Shown in pieces: positions 1-6,944 of a stretch of 22,133 nt of DNA. The first letter of the stretch is position 1. Every line of letters begins with the position of its first letter. The notes beneath the pieces were generated by a model. It was given only the letters and a program-made list of their open reading frames with translations, searched no databases and had not been told where the DNA came from. A program made the position numbers and the translations under genes. The stretch spans positions 1 through 22,133 of IMG/VR virus record IMGVR_UViG_3300045049_000065; one strand, given 5' to 3'. Source of the DNA: a virus.

Positions 1-24
1 AAAGCTTGTCTTAATCGTCGCCAT
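1..24 (-). CDS. 5' end of an unidentified leftward gene (partial)
   Basis: On the minus strand an ATG at 24-22 overlaps the stop codon of the gp4-like gene in a TAATG arrangement, and the frame stays open to the window edge (reads MATIKTSF). TAATG overlaps occur twice more in this window between real genes, so a translationally coupled downstream gene is plausible. Eight codons are too few to identify a product. In T4, gene 4 is followed by gene 53, but a gp53 homologue already lies at 1845-2372, so this is probably something else. Confidence 0.45.
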
Positions 25-470
25 TAGATTTGCAACCCTTTGATGTCTTCTTCCGTCATGATGATGAACTTCATGTCATGTGCATTAGCATAAGCAGTCG
101 CCGCTTCCCACTTCGCACTATTCACACCCCATGTCTTGACTTCCATGATATATCTCCTGGTTGGCTTCCCTTGCTTCCTGGCAGGCGGTATAGTCTGCTT
201 CTTGGGCTTAACTTCAATCAACAATTTCGTGATAGAACCATCCTTGTTTTTGATCTTTGCATACATGTCTATGAAGTAGCGATGAATCCTTCCATCAATC
301 GGGGATCTGTATTTCACAATCACTTCTTCACTGTTCCATTCCAACACATCAGTATGCTTGTCAAGGTAGTTCATCAGGTGCCACTCCAATGAACTCCTGT
401 ACTGAACATTCAAGTGATTGCCCTTGTACTTCTGAGGGTTCTTCACTCTGTATTTGCCCTTCCAACTCAT
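24..470 (-). CDS. gp4: gp4-like head completion nuclease
   Basis: The 148-aa product closely matches T4 gp4 in length (about 150 aa) and in its opening, MSWKGKYRVKNPQKYKG, a recognisable gp4 signature. The family has a PD-(D/E)xK (TnsA-like) nuclease fold. The expected acidic and lysine residues are visible: E29 in the first helix (RSSLEW), D68 in YFIDMY, and E86-V-K88 in LLIEVKP. In T4 the protein is needed to complete the DNA-filled head before tail joining; its exact chemical role there is not settled. It is the only complete leftward gene here and is transcribed away from the baseplate block across a 164-bp spacer. The start is chosen because the conserved N-terminus begins at this ATG. 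The nuclease assignment rests on motif reading; the gp4 family call is strong. Confidence 0.9.
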   Translation of the reverse strand: MSWKGKYRVKNPQKYKGNHLNVQYRSSLEWHLMNYLDKHTDVLEWNSEEVIVKYRSPIDGRIHRYFIDMYAKIKNKDGSITKLLIEVKPKKQTIPPARKQGKPTRRYIMEVKTWGVNSAKWEAATAYANAHDMKFIIMTEEDIKGLQI

Positions 471-476
471 AGCAAT

Positions 477-505
477 TTCGTCTCGCCTTATAGGAACTTC
501 GTCTC
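477..505. repeat. Direct repeat TTCGTCTC x2 in the divergent spacer
   Basis: The octamer TTCGTCTC occurs at 477-484 and 498-505, 21 bp start to start, about two helical turns. It lies just upstream of gp4 on its 5' side. Such helically phased repeats can be protein-binding sites, but no function can be shown from sequence alone. Chance occurrence is possible. Confidence 0.35.
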
Positions 506-508
506 AAT

Positions 509-535
509 TTTTCTCACAATAAAAATGTGAGAAAA
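509..535. repeat. Perfect inverted repeat, 10-bp arms, 7-nt loop
   Basis: The arms TTTTCTCACA (509-518) and TGTGAGAAAA (526-535) are exact reverse complements around ATAAAAA. The element lies between two divergent transcription units. On neither strand is the 3' arm followed by a T-run, and the stem is AT-rich, so it does not look like a classical intrinsic terminator. An operator, a transcript-end structure or a promoter-associated element are alternatives. Confidence 0.6.
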
Positions 536-582
536 CAAATGTGTGCTCTCTGTGAATCTCTTGGTGCGTGCTTCATAGATAT

Positions 583-611
583 AGAGACTCTATCTTCGTT
601 ATAGAGTCTCT
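583..611 (+). repeat. Perfect inverted repeat, 11-bp arms, in the leader of the tube-cap gene
   Basis: The arms AGAGACTCTAT (583-593) and ATAGAGTCTCT (601-611) are exact reverse complements around CTTCGTT. The 3' arm ends 23 nt before the ATG at 635, so an mRNA starting upstream would carry an 11-bp hairpin in its leader, close to but not covering the start. The loop contains UUCG but lacks the closing C-G pair of a classic tetraloop. It could stabilise the mRNA 5' end, regulate translation, or be a DNA operator. Confidence 0.6.
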
Positions 612-634
612 CAACCTCTCTAGCAGAAGACGCA

Positions 635-1603
635 ATGACATCTCTCACACAGCAGCTGATGAATCTCCCATCGCAGGCAATCTCTGCCTCGCGCAACAAC
701 ACATCACCGCAGAATGCAGCTCTGAAATTCCCAACGAACGAATCTCCTGTGTATGGCATGATGTTCAAATTCGTCAAATATGCCTATGATGTCTCTGGCA
801 CGAAGGCGCAATTCGCAACGAACATCCAAGGCTCGCAGATCTTCCTGCCAATGCCAACGAACATCAACAACCAAATCGGTGTCAACTATGACATGACGCA
901 GTTGGGAATCGCAGGCGTTCTCTACAAGACAGGTGTTGATGCTGGCACATCTGTTGGCGACATGCTCACTGGCAAGCAAATGGTCTCAGGATCAGCAAGC
1001 GATGTCTTGAAGCAAGCAGCAGGAGTCGCAGTTGACACCAGTGCATATGTGGCTCGCAAGTTTGTGCAGGGATTGTCAGCAGAGACAGGAGCAAGCATTG
1101 ATCTCTCACGTGGCACAGTTCCAAACCCATACACTGTCGCAACATTCCAAAACGTGACACCAAGACAACACACTCTCACATTTCGTCTGGTGCCGACTTC
1201 GCAGAAGGACTCGCAAGCCATTCAGAAGATTGTGAAGAACTTTGAATATCACTCGTTACCTGGCAAGAGTGGGTTGTTCCTCACATATCCTGATGAGCTT
1301 GAGTGTGCTTTCTTTGGCACACAATATCTGTTTCAATTTGCTCGCTGTGTGATCATGAACGTGCAAACAAACTACACTCCGCTTGGACCATGGACGCCGA
1401 TGGTCGATACTGCGCCTGCTGCTGTTGAGTTGACATTGACGTTGCAAGAGATTGAGCAGCTCACACAAGAAGCGTATGGCACGACAGACATCATCCAGGC
1501 ATCATCTCCTGACACACAACAGCAGGATGGTGGTGATGCTGACAGTGACTTGCCAACGATTGACCCTTCATCCTATTCATCAGTGCCAACGGTGAACTTC
1601 TAA
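635..1603 (+). CDS. gp48: Baseplate tail-tube cap/initiator protein (gp48/gp54-like)
   Basis: This 322-aa protein resembles the related T4 proteins gp48 (about 364 aa) and gp54 (about 320 aa), which sit on the hub and nucleate tail tube and sheath polymerisation. Supporting parts are the N-terminal region (SPVYGMMFKFVKYAYD near residue 40), a central Ala/Gly-rich stretch, and the conserved C-terminal half with NPYTVATFQNVTPRQHTLTF and LGPWTPMVDTAPAAVELTLT, typical of this tube-like fold. It begins the rightward block after a divergent spacer with a leader hairpin. The start has a weak GAAGA ribosome site about 5 nt upstream. The C-terminal 40 residues are low-complexity (Asp/Ser/Gln-rich). 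Whether it corresponds to gp48 or gp54 cannot be decided by eye, and only one such gene is in the window. Its stop overlaps the next start (TAATG). Confidence 0.8.
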   Translation: MTSLTQQLMNLPSQAISASRNNTSPQNAALKFPTNESPVYGMMFKFVKYAYDVSGTKAQFATNIQGSQIFLPMPTNINNQIGVNYDMTQLGIAGVLYKTGVDAGTSVGDMLTGKQMVSGSASDVLKQAAGVAVDTSAYVARKFVQGLSAETGASIDLSRGTVPNPYTVATFQNVTPRQHTLTFRLVPTSQKDSQAIQKIVKNFEYHSLPGKSGLFLTYPDELECAFFGTQYLFQFARCVIMNVQTNYTPLGPWTPMVDTAPAAVELTLTLQEIEQLTQEAYGTTDIIQASSPDTQQQDGGDADSDLPTIDPSSYSSVPTVNF

Positions 1604-1848
1604 TGATTGAACGTAAGACTTGGAAAGAATTTAGAGATTGCAAGATGTTGTGGTGGATCAATCGCATCCTTCACACATTCGGTTGGGCAATCTGTTTCAT
1701 TGAGACACAGGATGGACAGGTTGAAGTCTTTCCTGCGCGCGTCACATTCAGAGGATTTGCTGAGGATCAAGATGCAGCTGGCTTTGCTGTGATGAGTGAT
1801 TGGTTGAAAGAGAATGCTGATCGATTGGCCAAGGAAGCGAATGCATGA
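1603..1848 (+). CDS. Small conserved phage protein of unknown function
   Basis: The 81-aa protein starts at an ATG overlapping the tube-cap stop (TAATG), and its own stop overlaps the gp53 start (ATGA), so it is tightly coupled between two baseplate genes. The sequence opens MIERKTWKEFRDCKMLWW, then has a hydrophobic Trp-rich segment (INRILHTFGWAICFIE) and a conserved-looking FPARVTFRGF motif. I recall short phage proteins with this KTWxEFR...NRxLHxFGWAI...ARVxFRGF pattern, but no function is known to me. It has no signal peptide and no clear membrane helix. Its position suggests a role in virion assembly, possibly as an assembly helper or minor structural protein. That is inference only. Confidence 0.8.
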   Translation: MIERKTWKEFRDCKMLWWINRILHTFGWAICFIETQDGQVEVFPARVTFRGFAEDQDAAGFAVMSDWLKENADRLAKEANA

Positions 1849-2372
1849 GAGCTTATTTTTCCAACATTCCTCTGATCTCCTATCGTGGTGTCAATCTTCG
1901 TGACATCATGTTGAATGCACGCATTGCACGTGAAGTGCTTGACACAGGAGTGATGTTCTATCCTTACACACTGAAAGATGGTGATACCCCAGAGAGCATT
2001 GCGTATGATTACTATGGTTCTGTTGAATACAATTGGTTGGTGTTCTTCTCCAATCAGATAGTTGATCCGCTGTTTCAATGGTACATGCAGCAGACTGATT
2101 TTGATGCCTACATTGAAGCGAACTATGGTTCATTGACGAATGCCATGAATCAAATTCATCACTACGAAAGCGCGCCGGGTGGGTTGCAATACACAGTGAC
2201 TTCGTATCAGTACAATCCAACTGGTCTGGATGAGAATGGGTTGCCTCTCTATCCAGTTGATTGCTACACCTGGGAGACGCAACAGAATGAAGCTAGGCGC
2301 GGCATCAAGTTGATCAACAAACAGTACGCTAGTGCAATTGCTTTGGAGCTTGAGAAGAGATTGGCGCCGTGA
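1845..2372 (+). CDS. gp53: Baseplate wedge protein gp53
   Basis: The 175-aa product is close to T4 gp53 (196 aa), the wedge component that helps close wedges around the hub. A LysM-like segment is visible at about residues 41-73 (YTLKDGDTPESIAYDYYG, then NWLVFFSNQI), the hallmark of this family, followed by the family-typical VDPLFQWYMQQTDFDAYI region. The start ATG overlaps the upstream stop by ATGA, and AAGGAAG lies just upstream as ribosome site. The final codons overlap the GTG start of the hub gene, so translational coupling is likely. Confidence 0.88.
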   Translation: MRAYFSNIPLISYRGVNLRDIMLNARIAREVLDTGVMFYPYTLKDGDTPESIAYDYYGSVEYNWLVFFSNQIVDPLFQWYMQQTDFDAYIEANYGSLTNAMNQIHHYESAPGGLQYTVTSYQYNPTGLDENGLPLYPVDCYTWETQQNEARRGIKLINKQYASAIALELEKRLAP

Positions 2373-3658
2373 ATGATCTGATCATCTACAACCAGGGTGG
2401 CGTTGACACCTTTCAATATGGCATTGAGATTGTGAAGCCAGATGGCACGTCACTTGGCATTGGCAAGTTTGTGAGCGAGTTCAATGTCTGGGAGAGCATG
2501 TTTGCGAAGGCATTGCAATTTAAGATGGGTTTGGTAGATGCTGCTGGTCTGGTTGCGAAGTTTGGTGTGCAGACAGGTGATGTGGTGAGCCTGACGCTTG
2601 CTCTACATGACAATGATGATGGCAAGATTGTGACTGAGTTCGTCATCCTGAGCATTGATGATGGTGAGCGCACAGACAACAGTCAGGGACGCACGTTTGT
2701 GATGACTGGCTTGCATTTGTCGGCGCATCTGAATGGATTGAAGCCAGTGACCAAGAGCTACACTGGCTCGCTTGACCAAATTGTGCAGCAGGTCTGTGCT
2801 GACTATTTGAATGTGACTGACTTGGATGCAGAACCAGCTAGTGGTACGAGAACGTTGGTTGCTCCAGGTGCAAAGCCATTTGATGTGATTGGATGGTGTT
2901 GCAAGCAAGCGCAGAATGCGAGTGGCGATGCAGACAGCTTGTATTTCTTCTGGCAGACAGCAGACAGTCATGTGTTCAAGACATTGCGCAAGACGATTGC
3001 TGATGCCACTGTCTGGCAATACACAGTTCCTGTTGATAAGAATCAGGCAGGCGACGGCACTGACATTTGGCGTGTATTGAATTTCAAGCAGCTGAAGCTT
3101 GGTCACCAGGCACAAAAGGTGAGTGGTGGACTGTATGAAAATGAGCTGCTGCAATTCAATCACCTGAACCGCAACATCAGTGGCAGCAAGAAGAATTACG
3201 CTGACCAAGCAAATGCGGTGAGTGTGCTGAGACAACAACCATTGGCAGATCTGAGCCAAGTTAGCAACACATGGATCAGTGATCAGACAACCAGCATCCG
3301 TGGCTTGGCAGCAGCAATGAAAGTGCGAAGTGATGATGCTGCCATTGAACAACAGAACAGCTATCAGAACAAATACAATCAGGCGACGATGCAACAGCAG
3401 TTGTTCAATCAAATTGCGTTCAGCATTGAGATCTATGGCAACCCAGGCATTCGCGCAGGTGACATCATTGAGATTGATGCACCTGAGCTGAGCAGTGTGA
3501 GCAACAAGGGCAAAGACTGGGTGCTACATGGTCAATTTTTGGTGGCAGATGTGAGACATCGCGTGTGGCATGCTGAGCACTATCGCACTTATTTGACAGT
3601 GTATGCTGATGGCTACGACACAAGCGTGATGGCAAACCCAGGGCAGAACGGAAACTGA
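2369..3658 (+). CDS. Baseplate hub protein, gp27-like
   Basis: The 429-aa product starts with GTG overlapping the gp53 stop (GTGA); an in-register ATG is absent here, and the ATG at 2373 is in another frame. Context is the main clue: it lies directly upstream of the gp5-type spike, as expected for a hub subunit (T4 gp27, 391 aa) that forms the trimeric ring above the spike. Sequence features fit tail-tube-like hub domains: an N-terminal region (FVSEFNVWESMFAKALQF), a second beta-domain followed by SLDQIVQQVCADYLNV (a helix typical of gp27/gpD-type hubs), and a C-terminal beta-domain around YGNPGIRAGDIIEID, a frequent motif in hub proteins. Valine and glutamate codons favour GTG and GAG, unlike the distal genes. 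Confidence 0.75.
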   Translation: MNDLIIYNQGGVDTFQYGIEIVKPDGTSLGIGKFVSEFNVWESMFAKALQFKMGLVDAAGLVAKFGVQTGDVVSLTLALHDNDDGKIVTEFVILSIDDGERTDNSQGRTFVMTGLHLSAHLNGLKPVTKSYTGSLDQIVQQVCADYLNVTDLDAEPASGTRTLVAPGAKPFDVIGWCCKQAQNASGDADSLYFFWQTADSHVFKTLRKTIADATVWQYTVPVDKNQAGDGTDIWRVLNFKQLKLGHQAQKVSGGLYENELLQFNHLNRNISGSKKNYADQANAVSVLRQQPLADLSQVSNTWISDQTTSIRGLAAAMKVRSDDAAIEQQNSYQNKYNQATMQQQLFNQIAFSIEIYGNPGIRAGDIIEIDAPELSSVSNKGKDWVLHGQFLVADVRHRVWHAEHYRTYLTVYADGYDTSVMANPGQNGN

Positions 3659-3659
3659 C

Positions 3660-4685
3660 ATGCAGATTGAGAACACACCATTCGCAAACATGGTCTGGTT
3701 CATGGGTGTTGTGGAAGACATCAATGATCCGAAGGGTGTTGGACGTGTGCGCGTGCGTGCCATTGGATATCACTCAGAAGATCGAGCAGCAGTGCCACAC
3801 ACAGATCTGCCTTGGGCAAGTTTCATGGTGGCAGGAGCAGACACATCAGCACCCATGGTGAAGCCTGGTGATTGGGTCGTGGGCTTCTTTTTGGACAACA
3901 GCGAAGCGCAGCAACCAGTCATCTTGGGCAAGTTGCATGGCTTCACGCCAGATCAGAGTGACAGCAGCAAAGGCTTCAGTGATCCAGATGGTGTTTTTCC
4001 AAGAGTTGCCAACACACAGACAACGAGTGAGTTGTCGCGTGGTGTTGCAAACACTGTGGTGCAATACAAACAGAACACTGTTGCAAAGGGCATTGCAACA
4101 GCAGATGGCAGCAGTTGGGATGAGCCTGAGACCGCGTTCGGCGCGGTCTATCCGCAGAACTATGTGATACAGACAGACCAATACAACCTGATTGAATTGG
4201 ATGACACAGAAGGCAAGGCGCGGGTGCATGTGTTCCATCATGGTGGCAGCTTCCATGAGTTTCATCCAGATGGCAGTGTGGTACAGAGGACGCTTGGCGG
4301 TCAGTTCCAATTGGCTTACAAGAACTGGCGTGTGTATGTGAATGGTGACGCTAGTGTGAGCGCGACTGGCAATTTGTCACTAGCTGCGAACAAGGATGTG
4401 ACAATCTCTGCTGGCGGCAAGATCAATTTGGTTGCTGGTCAGATCACATTGAATGGCAAGAGCTCAGTGAGTGTTGCAACCGCTTCGCTAACGCTTGGAG
4501 CAACAGGATCAGCAACACTGAGTGGTTCTTCAGCAACGTTGAGTGCAAGCGGCACAGCAAGTGTGAGTGGTGCGACGGTTGAACTTGGTGATAGCGGATC
4601 AGCGGGACAAGGTGCTCAGGGAACAGCAGCAAATGTGCCAACACTGACAGTGCCAGCATTTGCTTTGCCATACGCAAATACATAA
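3660..4685 (+). CDS. gp5: Baseplate hub spike protein, gp5-like, without lysozyme domain
   Basis: The 341-aa product has an N-terminal OB-fold (about residues 10-95; FMGVVEDINDPKGVGRVRVR ... VILGKLHGF), as in T4 gp5 and VgrG spikes. A linker follows, then a C-terminal beta-helix from about residue 168 (YNLIELDDTEGKARVHVFHH, FHEFHPDGS). The segment from about 230 to 312 runs in eight-residue repeats rich in Gly, Ala, Ser and Thr (GDASVSAT / GNLSLAAN / KDVTISAG / GKINLVAG), the layout of the T4 gp5 needle. T4 gp5 is 575 aa because a lysozyme domain sits between OB-fold and helix. Here only about 70 residues separate them and no lysozyme motif is visible. The protein should trimerise and tip the tail tube. 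The C-terminal about 30 residues are likely the tip or an apex-protein docking site. Confidence 0.88.
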   Translation: MQIENTPFANMVWFMGVVEDINDPKGVGRVRVRAIGYHSEDRAAVPHTDLPWASFMVAGADTSAPMVKPGDWVVGFFLDNSEAQQPVILGKLHGFTPDQSDSSKGFSDPDGVFPRVANTQTTSELSRGVANTVVQYKQNTVAKGIATADGSSWDEPETAFGAVYPQNYVIQTDQYNLIELDDTEGKARVHVFHHGGSFHEFHPDGSVVQRTLGGQFQLAYKNWRVYVNGDASVSATGNLSLAANKDVTISAGGKINLVAGQITLNGKSSVSVATASLTLGATGSATLSGSSATLSASGTASVSGATVELGDSGSAGQGAQGTAANVPTLTVPAFALPYANT

Positions 4686-4695
4686 GATGATCATC

Positions 4696-4708
4696 GGAGA
4701 TCAACGTG
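4696..4708 (+). promoter_or_regulatory. Ribosome binding site deciding the GTG start of gp25
   Basis: GGAGA at 4696-4700 is followed by 5 nt and GTG at 4706. No ATG in frame lies near the conserved N-terminus, so the GTG is taken as the start. Confidence 0.7.
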
Positions 4709-5104
4709 GCAGCTAACACAGCAAATCGCCAATACATCGATTTCAACACAGCCTTTCTACAGCATCCTGTCAGCAATGACTTGGGACGCATCTATGACGC
4801 AGAGGCTGTGAAAACCAGCATTCGTCATCTCATCCTGACGAACAAATACGAACGCAGGCTAAATCCACAGATCGGCAGCAATGTGCAGAAGATTTTGTTC
4901 GAACCCATGGATGGCACAACGACATCTGTGTTGCAAAACTACATTCGTGAGACTATTCAAAATTATGAACCACGTGCCATTCTACAAAGCGTGATTGTCA
5001 CCCCAGACTATGACAATCAGTCCTATCAGATCTCCATCATCTTCTCAACAGTGTTCACGCAGAACGCGGTGAATCTGTCATTCTATCTCTACAGGGTGCG
5101 CTAA
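4706..5104 (+). CDS. gp25: Baseplate wedge protein gp25
   Basis: At 132 aa this is exactly the length I recall for T4 gp25, the small wedge-core protein shared with type VI secretion (TssE). The family EPR motif is at residues 88-90 (NYEPRAILQSV), the part that contacts the sheath initiator and wedge core. Other matches are SIRHLILTNKYERRLNPQIG and the C-terminal strands ending FYLYRVR. GTG start with GGAGA upstream. The stop overlaps the gp6 start (TAATG), consistent with the gp25-gp6 pairing in wedge cores. Confidence 0.93.
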   Translation: MAANTANRQYIDFNTAFLQHPVSNDLGRIYDAEAVKTSIRHLILTNKYERRLNPQIGSNVQKILFEPMDGTTTSVLQNYIRETIQNYEPRAILQSVIVTPDYDNQSYQISIIFSTVFTQNAVNLSFYLYRVR

Positions 5105-6924
5105 TGGCGAACACAAACACTGGCTTTCTGAACGCCGATCAGCTTGACTTCGTTGCGCTCAAGTCAAATTTCAAGCAATGGTTGAGTCAGCAAGATCAAT
5201 TCAAGGACTATGATTTTGATGGCAGCAATTTGTCTGTGCTGTTGGACTTGCTCACATACAACACATACATCAATGCCTTCTATCTGAACATGGTTGGTAG
5301 TGAGATGTTCTTGGACACAGCAATTCTGCGACCAAGTATTGTGAGCCATGCGAAAGAACTCAACTACACGCCACAAAGCATGACATCTGCAATGGCATAT
5401 GTTGATCTGAAACTGATTGGCAACAATTTGCCATCTGTGGTCACCATTCCTGCGAACTTCCAAATTGTTGGCCAAGCAGCAAATGGCCAGAGCTTCACAT
5501 TCTTGACTTCCGATGCGATCAACATTGGCGCAGCGAACAACTGGGTTGGAACAGCCATTCCATTCTACGAAGGCAAAATTGTCACCGAGACATTTGTTGC
5601 TAATAGCTCTGTTCGCTACACATTGCAAAGTGCTAATGTTGATGTGACCAGCATCAAGGTGAATGTGCAGAACTCCAGCTCAGACACAACGAACAGCAAT
5701 TGGACCAAGGCAGAAACGCTGTTTGGTTATACCGGAACCAGCAATGTGTTCTTTGTACAGGGTTATCAAGACTATCTGTATGAAGTCACATTTGGATCTG
5801 GTGTGGTCGGTGCGCCTGTGCCAGATGGTTCTATTGTACGCGTCACCTATCGTCAAACAAACGGTCCGTTGGCCAATGGTGTGAAGAAGTTTGTGGTGAA
5901 CACTTCGTTGGCCAACGTGCAGTCCATCACTGCAACCATCAGTAACACGAATGTGATGGCATCTGGCGGTTCGTTGGCAGAAAGCAACAGCAGCATCCAG
6001 TTCAATGCTCCGAAATACTTCGCAACGCAAGAACGCGCTATCACGGAAGAAGACTATCAGACGCTGTTGGAAAACAAGTTCCCACTGTTGCAAGCAGTCA
6101 CTGCTTATGGCGGAGAGAAGGCAACGCCACCGATGTATGGCAAGGTGTTGATCAGCGCGAAACCATTTTCTGGCACTGTGTTGCCAAACACTCTGAAGGA
6201 ACAGATGGTCACATACTTGCAGAACAAGTGTGGACTGACCACAACTCCGATCTATCAAGATCCTGCTTTCTTCTATGTGGGCGTGAACAGCAAAGTCTAT
6301 TACAATTTGAATGTGACCACGCTAAGCGATTCTGATATTGAATCTGCTGTGGCGAATGAAATTGTGAACTGGGGAAACACTGCACTAGCGGGCTTTGGTG
6401 GTGACTTGGCGTTCTCCAAATTGTCTGCTGCCATTGACTCTTCTGATGAGAGCGTTGTGCGCAACGATACTAGCGTGCAGATGATCTACAAGCTCAATCC
6501 ATTGCTTGGCATCACTTCGTCATACACCTGGAGCTTTGGTAATCAGATCTATACAGACAGTCCAACCCTTTATGCATATCCTGCTGGGCGCGCGCCTGCA
6601 GTCACTTCTGGTGCGTTTGGATACACAAAGGGTGGCACGTCATACAACAGCTTCATTCAAGATGATGGTCTTGGAAAACTCTATATCTACACTACTGACA
6701 ACCAAGGCAATAAAGTCATTCTGAACAGCGCAATCGGCACAGTTTCATATGCAACTGGTGCGGTTTCTATCAACAATCTCATCGTTGATTCGCTGCCAAC
6801 TGGTGTATCCACGCTGAATATCTACGCAAGGTTGATCACGAACGACATCAGCACCTCCACCAACCAAGTCCTTGTCATCGATCCTCTGGACGTGACGGTT
6901 GATGCGATTGGAGTGCGCCTCTAA
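5104..6924 (+). CDS. gp6: Baseplate wedge protein gp6
   Basis: The 606-aa product (T4 gp6 about 660 aa) is the wedge-core protein that dimerises to form the inner baseplate ring and, with gp25 and gp53, holds wedges together. The N-terminal region (residues about 20-90) has the family pattern of FKQWLSQQDQFKDYDFDGSN, then LLDLLTYNTYINAFYLNMVG and a HAKELNYTP motif, shared with gp6/J-type baseplate proteins. The middle has FGSGVVGAPVPDGSIVRVTY. The C-terminal part has a helix-strand region (DSDIESAVANEIVNWGNTAL) typical of the family. It starts at an ATG inside the gp25 stop (TAATG). The reading frame is complete, with no insertion evident. Confidence 0.93.
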   Translation: MANTNTGFLNADQLDFVALKSNFKQWLSQQDQFKDYDFDGSNLSVLLDLLTYNTYINAFYLNMVGSEMFLDTAILRPSIVSHAKELNYTPQSMTSAMAYVDLKLIGNNLPSVVTIPANFQIVGQAANGQSFTFLTSDAINIGAANNWVGTAIPFYEGKIVTETFVANSSVRYTLQSANVDVTSIKVNVQNSSSDTTNSNWTKAETLFGYTGTSNVFFVQGYQDYLYEVTFGSGVVGAPVPDGSIVRVTYRQTNGPLANGVKKFVVNTSLANVQSITATISNTNVMASGGSLAESNSSIQFNAPKYFATQERAITEEDYQTLLENKFPLLQAVTAYGGEKATPPMYGKVLISAKPFSGTVLPNTLKEQMVTYLQNKCGLTTTPIYQDPAFFYVGVNSKVYYNLNVTTLSDSDIESAVANEIVNWGNTALAGFGGDLAFSKLSAAIDSSDESVVRNDTSVQMIYKLNPLLGITSSYTWSFGNQIYTDSPTLYAYPAGRAPAVTSGAFGYTKGGTSYNSFIQDDGLGKLYIYTTDNQGNKVILNSAIGTVSYATGAVSINNLIVDSLPTGVSTLNIYARLITNDISTSTNQVLVIDPLDVTVDAIGVRL

Positions 6925-6930
6925 TCTCTT

Positions 6931-6944
6931 AGGAATCACGCGTG
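6931..6944 (+). promoter_or_regulatory. Ribosome binding site deciding the GTG start of the giant wedge protein
   Basis: AGGA at 6931-6934 is followed by 7 nt and GTG at 6942. The conserved N-terminus (AFTKLISPFVASQFP) begins right after it. Confidence 0.7.

Noticed and set aside
509-535. Rho-independent terminator
   Set aside because: The stem is AT-rich and neither strand has a T-run after the 3' arm, so only an inverted repeat is reported.
2603-3412. 269-codon open frame on the minus strand
   Set aside because: It lies fully antisense to the hub gene, whose codon pattern keeps the reverse frame open. No recognisable domain, no ribosome site, and an odd His/Cys/Leu-rich composition.
4686-4695. 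GATGATCATC palindrome before gp25
   Set aside because: A 10-bp palindrome in a 20-bp gap is compatible with chance and lies directly beside the ribosome site.
5680-6258. 192-codon minus-strand frame
   Set aside because: Antisense to gp6, no domain, no spacing or ribosome site consistent with a gene.
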